From a virus, in IMG/VR virus record IMGVR_UViG_3300046543_000293, positions 1-34,427 of that record: a stretch of DNA of 34,427 nucleotides; one strand, written 5' to 3'. Of the stretch, positions 27,700 to 34,427 are shown piece after piece. Position 1 is the first letter of the stretch. The number at the start of each line of letters is the position of its first letter. The position numbers and the translations under genes are program-made. The notes beneath the pieces were generated by a model. That model searched no databases. It saw only the letters and a list, made by a program, of their open reading frames with translations, and was not told the origin of the DNA.

Positions 27700-29120
27700 G
27701 TTCTGGCTCTCGTGACGTCAATCCACGCGCCGTTAAGCGCGGTCTTGACTGGCACGGACCACGAGAGTTCGAATACCCGGTCGCGCGCGTAGCCGAGGCG
27801 CTGGAACTGGATCGACGTCAGGTATTCGCCAGCCTTGCCGAGCGATGCGACAACCCAATTGCCCCAACTCGCGCCGCGGTCGTCGGACCAGCGCAGGCGC
27901 ACTTCGGGCGGTGCGGAGTCATCCGGCAAACCGTTGCCGACTTCCATGTCTGCCACGAACTGACGGAACAGAACGCGGTTGCCGTCCGATCCGCTGATAT
28001 GCGGAAAGGAGCGGACACGTTCAATCGTGGCGCCGTTGTCGGTGTAGTTGTTCGGATCGAGCGCATAGACGGCGCCCGTCTCGAAGTCGCCGACAAGGTT
28101 GCGGCCGGCGTTAAACGAGTGGCAGTTCATGCGATGCCGGCCGAGCGTGCCGTCTGCTTCCAGAAATGCGCGCTGGTGCCATTGGCCGGTTGCCGTGTCG
28201 AAGCACCACGTTTTGTTGGCCGTCGGGAAGGTCAGCACGTAGAAGCCATGCCCGCCCTGCAGATACGAGAAGCCGAACGCGTCGTCGATCCGGCTGTAGG
28301 TCTGGAACTCCTGCTCCATCGCATGCGTCGAGATACGCTCTGCGGCATAGTTCCGCCCGGCAAACACGACGCCCTGCCCTTGCAAATCCTGCCCGAGCCA
28401 GAACAGCGCAAGATCGATCTTGGCGATTGACGCCTTGGCTGCGCATCCGTGCTCGATGTAGACGCCAGGCATGCGGCCGAACGTAAAGTCGGACGCGCCG
28501 GTGTTGTACCAGACCTCAGTCGTTTGCTCGCCAAACAGCCATATTTCGCGATGCATGACCGCCGCGGCAACGAGGTTGTCCGGATACGTGGACTTGCTCG
28601 CGATGTCGAGCGAATCGAACGTGATGTCGTTGAACTTCGAGATATAGAAGTGCTGCGTGCCCGGCTGATTGAACACAAAATAGCCGTCGACGTAATCGAC
28701 GCGATCGGAGCCGTAGAATGCCGGATCGCTGCACGCGGCGAGCAGGTTTTTCGCAATGTCGATCGTGAAGCCGGTCGCCGTGCCGTCAACCAGAAACGCG
28801 TATGTGCCGTTATCGATGATCGATACCGGCCCTGTCTGCGTCGACAGGATGCCGATCTGCGTATAGACGTTCGATTTGTCGACCGCGTAGACGTTTTCGC
28901 CCACCACGTCATAGCGCTGGCCGTTCGTCGCGGTGTAGATCGCGCGGCATTCACCGCTTACGGGCGGCGTCGACACGAGAGTCAGGCCGGGCGTCGGATA
29001 GTGCGTCGTCGGCGCCGCGGCATCTTGCGGGTTATTCTCGGGATACAGATTTACGCAGCGCTGAGCGTCGGCGATGATGCTGCGAGCCGCATAAGCGCCG
29101 CCATTCAGAGGGATTCGCAT
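27696..29120 (-). CDS. Packaged-DNA stabilisation / head completion protein (P22 gp10-like)
   Basis: 474 residues, the length of P22 gp10. The start, RIPLNGGAYAARSIIADAQR followed by CVNLYPE, is characteristic, and beta-propeller-like repeats run through the protein. Gp10 forms a hexameric hub that closes the portal vertex after packaging and binds the tailspikes and needle. It follows the gp4-like gene, separated only by a homing endonuclease. It shares one base with the stop of that endonuclease. Confidence 0.85.
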   Translation of the reverse strand: MRIPLNGGAYAARSIIADAQRCVNLYPENNPQDAAAPTTHYPTPGLTLVSTPPVSGECRAIYTATNGQRYDVVGENVYAVDKSNVYTQIGILSTQTGPVSIIDNGTYAFLVDGTATGFTIDIAKNLLAACSDPAFYGSDRVDYVDGYFVFNQPGTQHFYISKFNDITFDSLDIASKSTYPDNLVAAAVMHREIWLFGEQTTEVWYNTGASDFTFGRMPGVYIEHGCAAKASIAKIDLALFWLGQDLQGQGVVFAGRNYAAERISTHAMEQEFQTYSRIDDAFGFSYLQGGHGFYVLTFPTANKTWCFDTATGQWHQRAFLEADGTLGRHRMNCHSFNAGRNLVGDFETGAVYALDPNNYTDNGATIERVRSFPHISGSDGNRVLFRQFVADMEVGNGLPDDSAPPEVRLRWSDDRGASWGNWVVASLGKAGEYLTSIQFQRLGYARDRVFELSWSVPVKTALNGAWIDVTRART

Positions 29121-29740
29121 CAGTAGGGTCTTTTAAGAATTGGATCGAGCAATCGCTCTATCGGGACGCCTCGCCATACGCGATGACGCATCGTTTTAAG
29201 CGGAACGCCCGAGATTTCAGCGGCTTCCCTGATCGTCATCTCGCCTTTCAAGGTCATGATCGTTGGATGGCTCCTGTTGATCCCTTGCTCAGTAGGCGTC
29301 GCCCATCGGCAGTTCGAGGGCTCGTAATCTCCGTCGTTGTCAATACGGTCAATGGACAGGCCGCTCTTATATGTTGCAGCCATGTCCGCATGGAAGTTCG
29401 CGAACGCTTGCCACCGGTCGCAGACTTTGATCCCTCGCCCGCCATACCGATGGAACATCTCGTGATTAGGATTCGCGCAACGCGCCTTCATCCCACTCCA
29501 CACGACGCTCAGTCGCGACTTGGCCATTCCGTGCGTACGCGCCTTTGATGCTGAAACTTCCTTTCTGCGGCAGCCGCACGACGTTGAGACGCCCTTTCTA
29601 AGGCTTGGGCCTGCGACCAGCCGCTTTTCTCCGCACTCGCACTCGCAGTTCCAGCCGTAGTGCTTCCCGAGCTTTTCGCCGATTCCGACAACGGTCCATC
29701 GCCCGAACTTCATGCCGGTCAAATCAATCAGGTTCTTCAC
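29120..29740 (-). CDS. HNH-type homing endonuclease, minus strand
   Basis: 206 residues from a GTG at 29740. An N-terminal zinc-finger-like part (CECECGEKRLVAGPSLRKG, then SCGCRRK) precedes the nuclease part with YGGRGIKVCDRW, SIDRIDNDGDYEPSNCRW and ATPTEQGINR, a family of free-standing phage HNH endonucleases. The C-terminal part has a helix-turn-helix-like segment (IREAAEISGVPLKTMRHRV) for DNA binding. It lies between the gp4-like and gp10-like genes. Its Shine-Dalgarno lies in the loop of a hairpin at 29740-29766. Confidence 0.85.
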   Translation of the reverse strand: MKNLIDLTGMKFGRWTVVGIGEKLGKHYGWNCECECGEKRLVAGPSLRKGVSTSCGCRRKEVSASKARTHGMAKSRLSVVWSGMKARCANPNHEMFHRYGGRGIKVCDRWQAFANFHADMAATYKSGLSIDRIDNDGDYEPSNCRWATPTEQGINRSHPTIMTLKGEMTIREAAEISGVPLKTMRHRVWRGVPIERLLDPILKRPY

Positions 29741-29766
29741 TTAGGCCTCCTTTTGAGATGCCTAAG
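29740..29766 (-). promoter_or_regulatory. Hairpin holding the start site of the homing endonuclease
   Basis: In the mRNA CUUAGGC (29766-29760) pairs with GCCUAAG (29746-29740). The 13-nt loop carries AAAGGAG, which with the next G is a near-perfect Shine-Dalgarno, and the first base of the GTG start closes the stem. Translation from transcripts containing the whole hairpin should be reduced. Confidence 0.6.
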
Positions 29767-29791
29767 TATAACATCTATGCTGTTGCGCGTA

Positions 29792-30505
29792 CTAGTATGG
29801 CCTATCGCTATAAATATTGAACCGTTGCTTCGAGCCAAGCCCGCGCGGCATCGTCATAGCCTGAATCTGCGTGTTCATGCGCTTGACGATCCGCTTGGCG
29901 TTCACAGCAAGCCCGATCAGCGTGCGTTGCGGGTCGATCTGATACGACGGCGCCAGAAACAGCGCTAAGTTGTAGCGGATCGCTGCCATGTACTCGGGCG
30001 GCAGGTTGATGACCGTTGCCGGCGCCGCAAACTGTGGCAGCGCTTCCATCGTCACGATGTGCAATTCGAACGTGTTGTTCGGCACCGGGTAATAGATCAG
30101 GTTGCCGAGCGGGAACGCCGGGTCGTAGTACGCATACGACGGGAACGATTGCAGCGCCTTGAGCGCGATGCGTGCGTAGTCCTCGCGCGCGTCGATGATC
30201 GTCACCGGGTAATCGATCGGCGTTGCGCTGCCGGCGTTCAGCCGCGCATAGGCCGCGCTGATCTTGATCGGCCGCTGAATGTTGAAGTTGCCACCGACGC
30301 CGACGGTGTAGGACTGCGCGCCGGTCGACGGGATGGCGGTATCCACCAGGTGATAGACGCTCAGGCGTTCGCCCTGCCACTGACCGAGCATCATGTTCAG
30401 CGTGGCGAGCGCGTCGGCGGTGTCATCGGCAGAAATCGCCTGCCCGACGCCGAGCGCACCGATGTCTTTCAACGCGAGCGTGATTAGGTCAACGGCGGTC
30501 GTCAT
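29792..30505 (-). CDS. Head-tail connector (P22 gp4-like)
   Basis: 237 residues. The N-terminal helices (AVDLITLALKDIGALGVGQA, then TADALATLNMMLGQW) are the pattern of the P22 gp4 adaptor family. The middle is beta-rich and the C-terminus is helical again. Twelve copies sit under the portal and lengthen the tail channel before gp10 adds. Order between coat and gp10-like genes matches P22. Its start shares one base with the stop of the gene upstream. Confidence 0.8.
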   Translation of the reverse strand: MTTAVDLITLALKDIGALGVGQAISADDTADALATLNMMLGQWQGERLSVYHLVDTAIPSTGAQSYTVGVGGNFNIQRPIKISAAYARLNAGSATPIDYPVTIIDAREDYARIALKALQSFPSYAYYDPAFPLGNLIYYPVPNNTFELHIVTMEALPQFAAPATVINLPPEYMAAIRYNLALFLAPSYQIDPQRTLIGLAVNAKRIVKRMNTQIQAMTMPRGLGSKQRFNIYSDRPY

Positions 30506-30849
30506 CAGGCAGCCTCAAGTGCGGACCGAATCTTCTCGTCGGACCAACGTTTATCGATCTTCACGCCCTTTTCAGCGGCGACCTGGATCAAGATTTCGCG
30601 CTCGTCTGCCGTGTCGGCGCCAAGCAGCGCGGCTTCTTCTTCAGCCGATTGCACAAGCTGGTCGCCGATCCACTTTGGATAAGCGACAAATTCGGGTGAT
30701 TCTTCGCGCGGCACAGGCGGCACGTATTCGGGCGCGGTCCATCCGTCGCCAAGCGCGGCCTGTTCGTCGGCGCTGTTGACGATCTTCTGCGCGCCATCGG
30801 GGCCAGTGACCCACTTCGGAAACTCAGTGAAACTGTAGGCAGAGGCCAT
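30505..30849 (-). CDS. Virion-module protein with a repeated PKW motif (114 aa)
   Basis: 114 residues from ATG 30849, behind CAAGGCGAAAAT. Two similar blocks occur: FPKWVTGPDGAQKIVNSADE followed by QAALGDGW, and YPKWIGDQLVQSAEEEAALL. The C-terminus (about 85-114) looks like a small helical domain (KGVKIDKRWSDEKIRSALEAA in part), as in HeH-type DNA-binding folds. I recognise PKW-plus-E/Q-AALG repeats from small proteins next to phage coat genes; function unknown. Confidence 0.6.
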   Translation of the reverse strand: MASAYSFTEFPKWVTGPDGAQKIVNSADEQAALGDGWTAPEYVPPVPREESPEFVAYPKWIGDQLVQSAEEEAALLGADTADEREILIQVAAEKGVKIDKRWSDEKIRSALEAA

Positions 30850-30895
30850 ATTTTCGCCTTGAGATAGCAACATTTCTTATCCGGATTGGTGTAAT

Positions 30896-30928
30896 ATGCT
30901 TTGTACGGCATCCTAACGAGGCAAGCAT
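30896..30928 (+). promoter_or_regulatory. Hairpin at the start of the plus-strand homing endonuclease
   Basis: ATGCTT (30896-30901) pairs with AAGCAT (30923-30928). The right arm contains the first two bases of the ATG start, and the 21-nt loop holds the CGAGG ribosome-binding site. The arrangement repeats that of the other endonuclease at 29740. A weaker stem of six pairs. Confidence 0.45.
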
Positions 30929-31625
30929 GGACCTTTCTGATTTCGGCCTTGTGCCGCACAAAGCAAAATCCCTATCAGTCGGCGACCGGTATGGCCGACT
31001 TGTGGTCAAGGCGATCGGAAAGCCGCCTGGCACATATCAGTACAAAGCGGTGTGTCTTTGCGATTGCGGGAAATACGTTGCGCCGACCGTTGATTCCATG
31101 CGACGCGGGAAATCGATTAGCTGCGGCTGCGCTCAGCGCGACGCGGTAACGAAGCACGGTCGCTCGCAACATCCGCTGTACCAAACCCTGCGGAACATGA
31201 AAAACCGCTGCTACAACCCAAAAGACAAGCGGTATCCCGAGTACGGTGGGCGAGGTATAACTGTTTGCGACCAATGGCACGACTTGGAGGGGTTCATCGC
31301 GGACATGGGCTCATCACATTTCGTGGGCGCCACAATCGAACGCGAGAACGTCAACGGCAACTATGAGCCATCAAACTGCGCGTGGGTCACAGCAAAAGCG
31401 CAGGCATCAAACAAGCGCTCAAACATCATGCTTTCGCACAATGGCAAGACACAGTGTTTGCAGCACTGGGCCGATGAAGTCGGCATCACCTATGGGACCT
31501 TGTGGGAGCGAATCAAGGTACAAAAGTGGAGCGCTGAGAGAGCGCTGACAACTGCGCCCCTCAGCGCCGACGAGCGATGCGAGCTAGCCCGCGCTCAATG
31601 CGCCGAGAACCGGGCTAGACGCTAG
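30927..31625 (+). CDS. HNH-type homing endonuclease, plus strand, opposing the virion operon
   Basis: 232 residues, related to the enzyme at 29120: zinc-finger-like start (CLCDCGKYVAPTVDSMRRGK, SCGCAQRD), YGGRGITVCDQW, then NVNGNYEPSNCAW. In the core the usual Asp-Arg-Ile-Asp is replaced by Glu-Arg-Glu-Asn (TIEREN), so activity may be altered. The C-terminus has an HTH-like segment (LQHWADEVGITYGTLWERIK). It sits between the coat gene and the gene at 30505 on the other strand; its stop lies one base from the coat stop codon. Confidence 0.85.
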   Translation: MDLSDFGLVPHKAKSLSVGDRYGRLVVKAIGKPPGTYQYKAVCLCDCGKYVAPTVDSMRRGKSISCGCAQRDAVTKHGRSQHPLYQTLRNMKNRCYNPKDKRYPEYGGRGITVCDQWHDLEGFIADMGSSHFVGATIERENVNGNYEPSNCAWVTAKAQASNKRSNIMLSHNGKTQCLQHWADEVGITYGTLWERIKVQKWSAERALTTAPLSADERCELARAQCAENRARR

Positions 31626-31626
31626 C

Positions 31627-32835
31627 TCATCGAACGATTTTTACCGCAAGTTCCGGGTAAATCGCGGCGTAGCCATACAGCACGTCGATACGGCAAGGAA
31701 CGGTGTCCGTGCCGATCGCGTACTGGCGGCTGATACGCATCGAAATGCCCTTGTGCATGCGACGCGCGCCCCATGCGCCGTACTGCGCGACATCTTCCAA
31801 GTCGGCGGTCACGAGCGTGAACGCGTCTTTGTGATAGCCGAGGTTCGCGCTGTATTGCGTCGATGCAACGACGTCCCACGTCACCACAGCCGCGTTCGCC
31901 GGGCCTGCCGAAACGGTCTGGTACTGCTGGTTCGATGCCGCGGTGTTGATCGCCGGGAAGATCGACAGCGTTGCGTTGCCCGAGCCGTCTGCCGTTGCGT
32001 CAGCAGTGACGACAAACTGGCGCAGCACGCCGGTCGTCTGACGGTTCTGCGGGTTCACGCCGAACACGCCGGCGATAGTGAACACGTCGCCCTTCTTGAC
32101 CGTGGCAGCAGCGCCCAGGCCCGTCACGAGCAGCGACGAACCGGTTTGGCCTGCGCCGGAAACGGTGCCGTTGGTGCGCGTGCCAGTCGTGAACACGTTG
32201 ACGTTCTGGTCCATGCCGATGTCGAAGCCGAGGCCGGACGGCGAGAAGATGCCCGACTCGTATTGCGCGCCGACCTTGTTCGACGGGTTGAACAGGCCAG
32301 CAGCAGCCTTGACCATCGAGCCGTTCGTCGCCGGGTCCCACACGACGGTGCGCTGACCATCGCGCGGTGCCGCTTCGTTGTCGAGCTTGACGCCCGCATT
32401 CAGCAGAACCGAGATATCGTTCGGCGTGGTGCCGACCGTGCCGATGCTGTTTGCAACGTTGCCCGCGAGCGCGAGGCCGTCGAAGTCGATCTTGTTGGCG
32501 ATCGTCGCCATTGCCGGCTTGATGTAGCGGTCGGCGAACTCGTCGACAACCAGCGTCAGTTCTTGCGAGCTGAACGTGAAGTCAACGTGAAACTGGGTCG
32601 TCAGCGTGATCGGAACCGAAGTTTCGTTCACGTTTTCGAGGTTCAGTGCCGGGCCGGTCGTACCGACAAAGCGGTTCGGCTTACGTGCGTTGACGGTCGA
32701 GCCGATCTTCGCGCCGCTGACAGCGAATTCCTTGCTGTATTCGCGGTTGATGCGCGAGGAGAACGTCAGGTTGTTCTCAAGAATCATCAGCGATTCGTCG
32801 AGAATCTTGGTCGGGGTGAGAAGCGTATTTGCCAT
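31627..32835 (-). CDS. Major capsid protein, P22 coat family
   Basis: 402 residues. The start (MANTLLTPTKILDESLMILE), NREYSKEFAVSGAKIGSTV and the long middle insertion with KKGDVFTIAGVFGVNP and QFVVTADATADGSGN are typical of the P22-like coat (HK97 fold with I-domain). It builds the T=7 shell with the scaffold protein encoded just upstream. Three bases separate it from the scaffold gene. Gene length is slightly below P22 coat (430 aa). Confidence 0.9.
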   Translation of the reverse strand: MANTLLTPTKILDESLMILENNLTFSSRINREYSKEFAVSGAKIGSTVNARKPNRFVGTTGPALNLENVNETSVPITLTTQFHVDFTFSSQELTLVVDEFADRYIKPAMATIANKIDFDGLALAGNVANSIGTVGTTPNDISVLLNAGVKLDNEAAPRDGQRTVVWDPATNGSMVKAAAGLFNPSNKVGAQYESGIFSPSGLGFDIGMDQNVNVFTTGTRTNGTVSGAGQTGSSLLVTGLGAAATVKKGDVFTIAGVFGVNPQNRQTTGVLRQFVVTADATADGSGNATLSIFPAINTAASNQQYQTVSAGPANAAVVTWDVVASTQYSANLGYHKDAFTLVTADLEDVAQYGAWGARRMHKGISMRISRQYAIGTDTVPCRIDVLYGYAAIYPELAVKIVR

Positions 32836-32838
32836 TTA

Positions 32839-33561
32839 TCAGCCTTTGTTTCGTTTCTTCCAGGCGATGTACTCGGCCGTCGACCCGAACTCAGCGGGCT
32901 CGACTGGCGCGGACTTCCCGCCAACCGGGGTAATCGGTGCGGGCGCCTTGGAAACTTGTTTCGGGGGAGTGGCTTGACCGACCTTCGCCTCAAGGCGGGC
33001 CAGTTCAAGCGCCATGCGCAACGGGGGGAGAGACAACAGACGTTCAGCGGCTTCGGGGTCTTGGCCGAGTGCGTGAAGCACCTTGTGGCCGTGATCCATC
33101 GCAGTGACGGCTTCCAGGAAGTCAGGCGATGCGCCGCCTAGCATCTGGAACGTGCGAAGCGACGAATCCCATTCGCGGCCGTACTCAGTCGCGCCAGACT
33201 CGAAAACCTTGTTGCAGTCGGCGTCGAACTTTTCTTGCTGAATGAGCTTCTTCGCCTCGGCGCGGATCTGGTCAGGCGTCATCGGCTGGCCGTTGTTCTG
33301 CTCGGCTGGCGGTTGACCCTGGCTGTATCGCGCTTCTGCGTCTGCTGCGCGTCGAAGTGCCTCGTGTTTCTCGCGCGTAAGCTGGTCGATACGCCGTTGG
33401 ACCCAGTCACTTTTGGGCTTTTCCTGCTGCGGCTGCTCGACTGCTGCTGCGGTTTGCTCGGCGCCCGGTTCCGTGCTTACTTCTGCGGGCTGTTGCGCCT
33501 GTTCCTGCTCCGTAGGCGTGACGTTTTCTTGTTGCGGTGCTGCGTTTTCTTCGATTTGCAT
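32839..33561 (-). CDS. Scaffolding protein
   Basis: 240 residues from ATG 33561; a TTG four codons earlier is possible. The N-terminal third is disordered, Glu/Gln-rich (TPTEQEQAQQPAEVSTEPG). A helical middle follows (WVQRRIDQLTREKHEALRRA). The end is small and basic (EYIAWKKRNKG), the part that binds coat in P22. It sits directly upstream of the coat gene, as in P22. It shapes the procapsid and leaves before DNA packaging. Confidence 0.8.
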   Translation of the reverse strand: MQIEENAAPQQENVTPTEQEQAQQPAEVSTEPGAEQTAAAVEQPQQEKPKSDWVQRRIDQLTREKHEALRRAADAEARYSQGQPPAEQNNGQPMTPDQIRAEAKKLIQQEKFDADCNKVFESGATEYGREWDSSLRTFQMLGGASPDFLEAVTAMDHGHKVLHALGQDPEAAERLLSLPPLRMALELARLEAKVGQATPPKQVSKAPAPITPVGGKSAPVEPAEFGSTAEYIAWKKRNKG

Positions 33562-33624
33562 GGACGAGTCCAAGGATTTAGCCCGGTGATGCCGCGCCGG
33601 TACGGTGGTTAATGCGAATTCGGT

Positions 33625-33933
33625 TTAGCGCTGGCCGCCGATGATGTATTGCTCTGCCGTCGGCACAATCGGGCTGCCGGTCGTGTTCACGAACTGGATC
33701 GCCAGCGTGTTTGCCGCGGACACGCGCACGTTGCCGATCGACAGGCCGGTCTGGTGCGACGCCTTGTTGATGTCGATCGAGTCGCCGAGCTGCAAGCCGG
33801 GGACGGCGAACGTCTGCTCAGCGCTGGTGTTGGCGCCGACCGATGCGGGCGTGAGGGTTTGGCGGATGACGAACAGCGTGCTTACGGGCGTCGCGTTCGA
33901 CGCGTCCTGCAAAATTCCGATGTAGCCGGGCAT
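33625..33933 (-). CDS. Small head-associated protein, unknown (102 aa)
   Basis: 102 residues, beta-rich (LFVIRQTLTPASVGANTSAE, LGDSIDINKASHQTGLSIGN, TLAIQFVNTTGSPIVPT). Placed between portal and scaffold genes. Size and beta content suggest a capsid decoration or minor head protein, but P22 has none here and I know no firm match. A hairpin terminator at the end of the portal gene precedes it. Confidence 0.55.
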   Translation of the reverse strand: MPGYIGILQDASNATPVSTLFVIRQTLTPASVGANTSAEQTFAVPGLQLGDSIDINKASHQTGLSIGNVRVSAANTLAIQFVNTTGSPIVPTAEQYIIGGQR

Positions 33934-33942
33934 TCTTGTTCC

Positions 33943-34427
33943 TTATTGAGCGGGCAAAGAAAAACCCGCACTAGGCGGGCTCGGTTGTTGTTGCATCTGC
34001 TGCGATGGGTCAGGCGGTGGTTCGCCTTGCGGCGCACCTTCCGGCGAGCCGGTCTGCATCATCTGCATGACGACTTGCGTTGCGACGTGCGCCACGACTT
34101 GAGGATCGAGCGGCTGGCCGAGCGCTTGCAGGCGCTTGGTTTCGCTGTCGTAGGCTTTGATGCTGATTTCCTGCGCATCACTGCCCTGCTTCGCGTTCTG
34201 CAGTTCCTGCGTCAAGTGCTCGATCATCTGGCCCATCTGCTGCATCTTCTGCTGCATGTCCTGCTCTTGCGGGCTCGGACCTTCGCCCAAGATCGCCGGA
34301 GAGATCGTGCGATGCAGACGTTCAGCCACTTCATCAGCCATCGGGAAGTCAGCAGCCTTGAACAGCAGGTCGCCGGCAACCTTCATCAGTTCCTGATCCT
34401 GGCTCATGATCTGCGTGAGCGCGTTGA
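33943..34427 (-). CDS. Portal protein, C-terminal part (cut by the window edge)
   Basis: The frame is open to the right edge, so this is the 3' end of a longer gene; about 160 codons are visible. The visible part is helical: KVAGDLLFKAADFPMADEVA, then a long Gln/Met-rich coiled coil (MQQKMQQMGQMIEHLTQELQ) and a Pro/Gln-rich tail. In P22-like portals the C-terminus is a helical barrel reaching into the capsid. Position before scaffold and coat supports the call. The rest and the terminase genes should lie to the right. Confidence 0.75.
   Translation of the reverse strand, partial: NALTQIMSQDQELMKVAGDLLFKAADFPMADEVAERLHRTISPAILGEGPSPQEQDMQQKMQQMGQMIEHLTQELQNAKQGSDAQEISIKAYDSETKRLQALGQPLDPQVVAHVATQVVMQMMQTGSPEGAPQGEPPPDPSQQMQQQPSPPSAGFSLPAQ
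33960..33980 (-). terminator. Hairpin at the end of the portal gene
   Basis: On the minus strand CCCGC (33979-33975) and GCGGG (33969-33965) form a 5-bp stem with a 5-nt loop, followed by five T. It lies within the last codons of the portal gene and may partly end transcription, lowering expression of the genes downstream. Confidence 0.5.

Noticed and set aside
28449-29126. Plus-strand frame of 225 codons
   Set aside because: Shadow of the gp10-like gene; no start signal or recognisable protein.
31753-33141. Plus-strand frame of 462 codons
   Set aside because: Antisense shadow of the coat and scaffold genes; composition (Arg, Val, Asp, Cys) is that of a reversed high-GC gene.
1-34427. tRNA genes, CRISPR arrays, insertion sequences
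   Set aside because: I looked for tRNA-like cloverleaf ends, regular spacer-repeat arrays and transposase motifs and saw none.

Overview
The window is almost entirely one temperate, short-tailed (podovirus) phage genome or plasmid-like prophage. Its high GC content, codon use and gene content suggest a Burkholderiales host, most likely Burkholderia; that host call is inference. Virion genes follow the order of Salmonella phage P22, all on the minus strand. Early, replication and recombination genes lie on the plus strand. The genome is not complete here: the portal gene runs off the right edge, and the terminase genes expected beyond it are not seen.

Layout. Positions 1-225 hold two leftward terminators and a possible short leftward RNA. 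Positions 226-1672 are the immunity region, with a small leftward gene, a C1-type repressor and a divergent Cro-like gene. Positions 1669-4356 carry an HNH nuclease, a replication loader and a DnaB helicase. Positions 4496-12195 carry early genes: a DNA methyltransferase, a single-strand annealing (ERF) protein, SSB, a Gp157-like protein, a VRR-NUC nuclease, NinB, a homing endonuclease, a YbcO-like nuclease and several winged-helix proteins. Positions 12281-14132 hold small accessory genes. Positions 14146-15944 are plasmid-like: a ParA ATPase, a ribbon-helix-helix partner, a HTH Rep-like protein, three direct repeats 32-33 bp apart, two DnaA boxes and an AT-rich stretch. Positions 15945-17215 encode a likely O-antigen-modifying acyltransferase and a small membrane partner. 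Minus-strand genes follow: a secreted fibre-like protein, the lysis cassette, a tailspike, three ejection proteins, tail and adaptor proteins, coat, scaffold and portal. Two related homing endonucleases interrupt the virion genes.

How it works together. Most early transcription units begin with a variant of one 17-bp partial palindrome, consensus GATACCGTNACGGNATC, usually next to or inside a promoter. This suggests one repressor silences many scattered promoters instead of only two. The parA/RHH/Rep/iteron block, with no integrase seen, suggests the prophage may persist as a low-copy plasmid (a phage-plasmid). The acyltransferase probably alters the surface polysaccharide that the tailspike recognises, which would block superinfection.

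Most interesting points: the candidate P22-like phage-plasmid, the dispersed operator set, the possible anti-Shine-Dalgarno RNA at the left edge, start-codon hairpins on two homing endonucleases, an adaptor domain shared by the tailspike and a tail protein, a fibre-like protein with a signal peptide, and a small membrane protein encoded against the structural operon where P22 carries its immI/sieA region.
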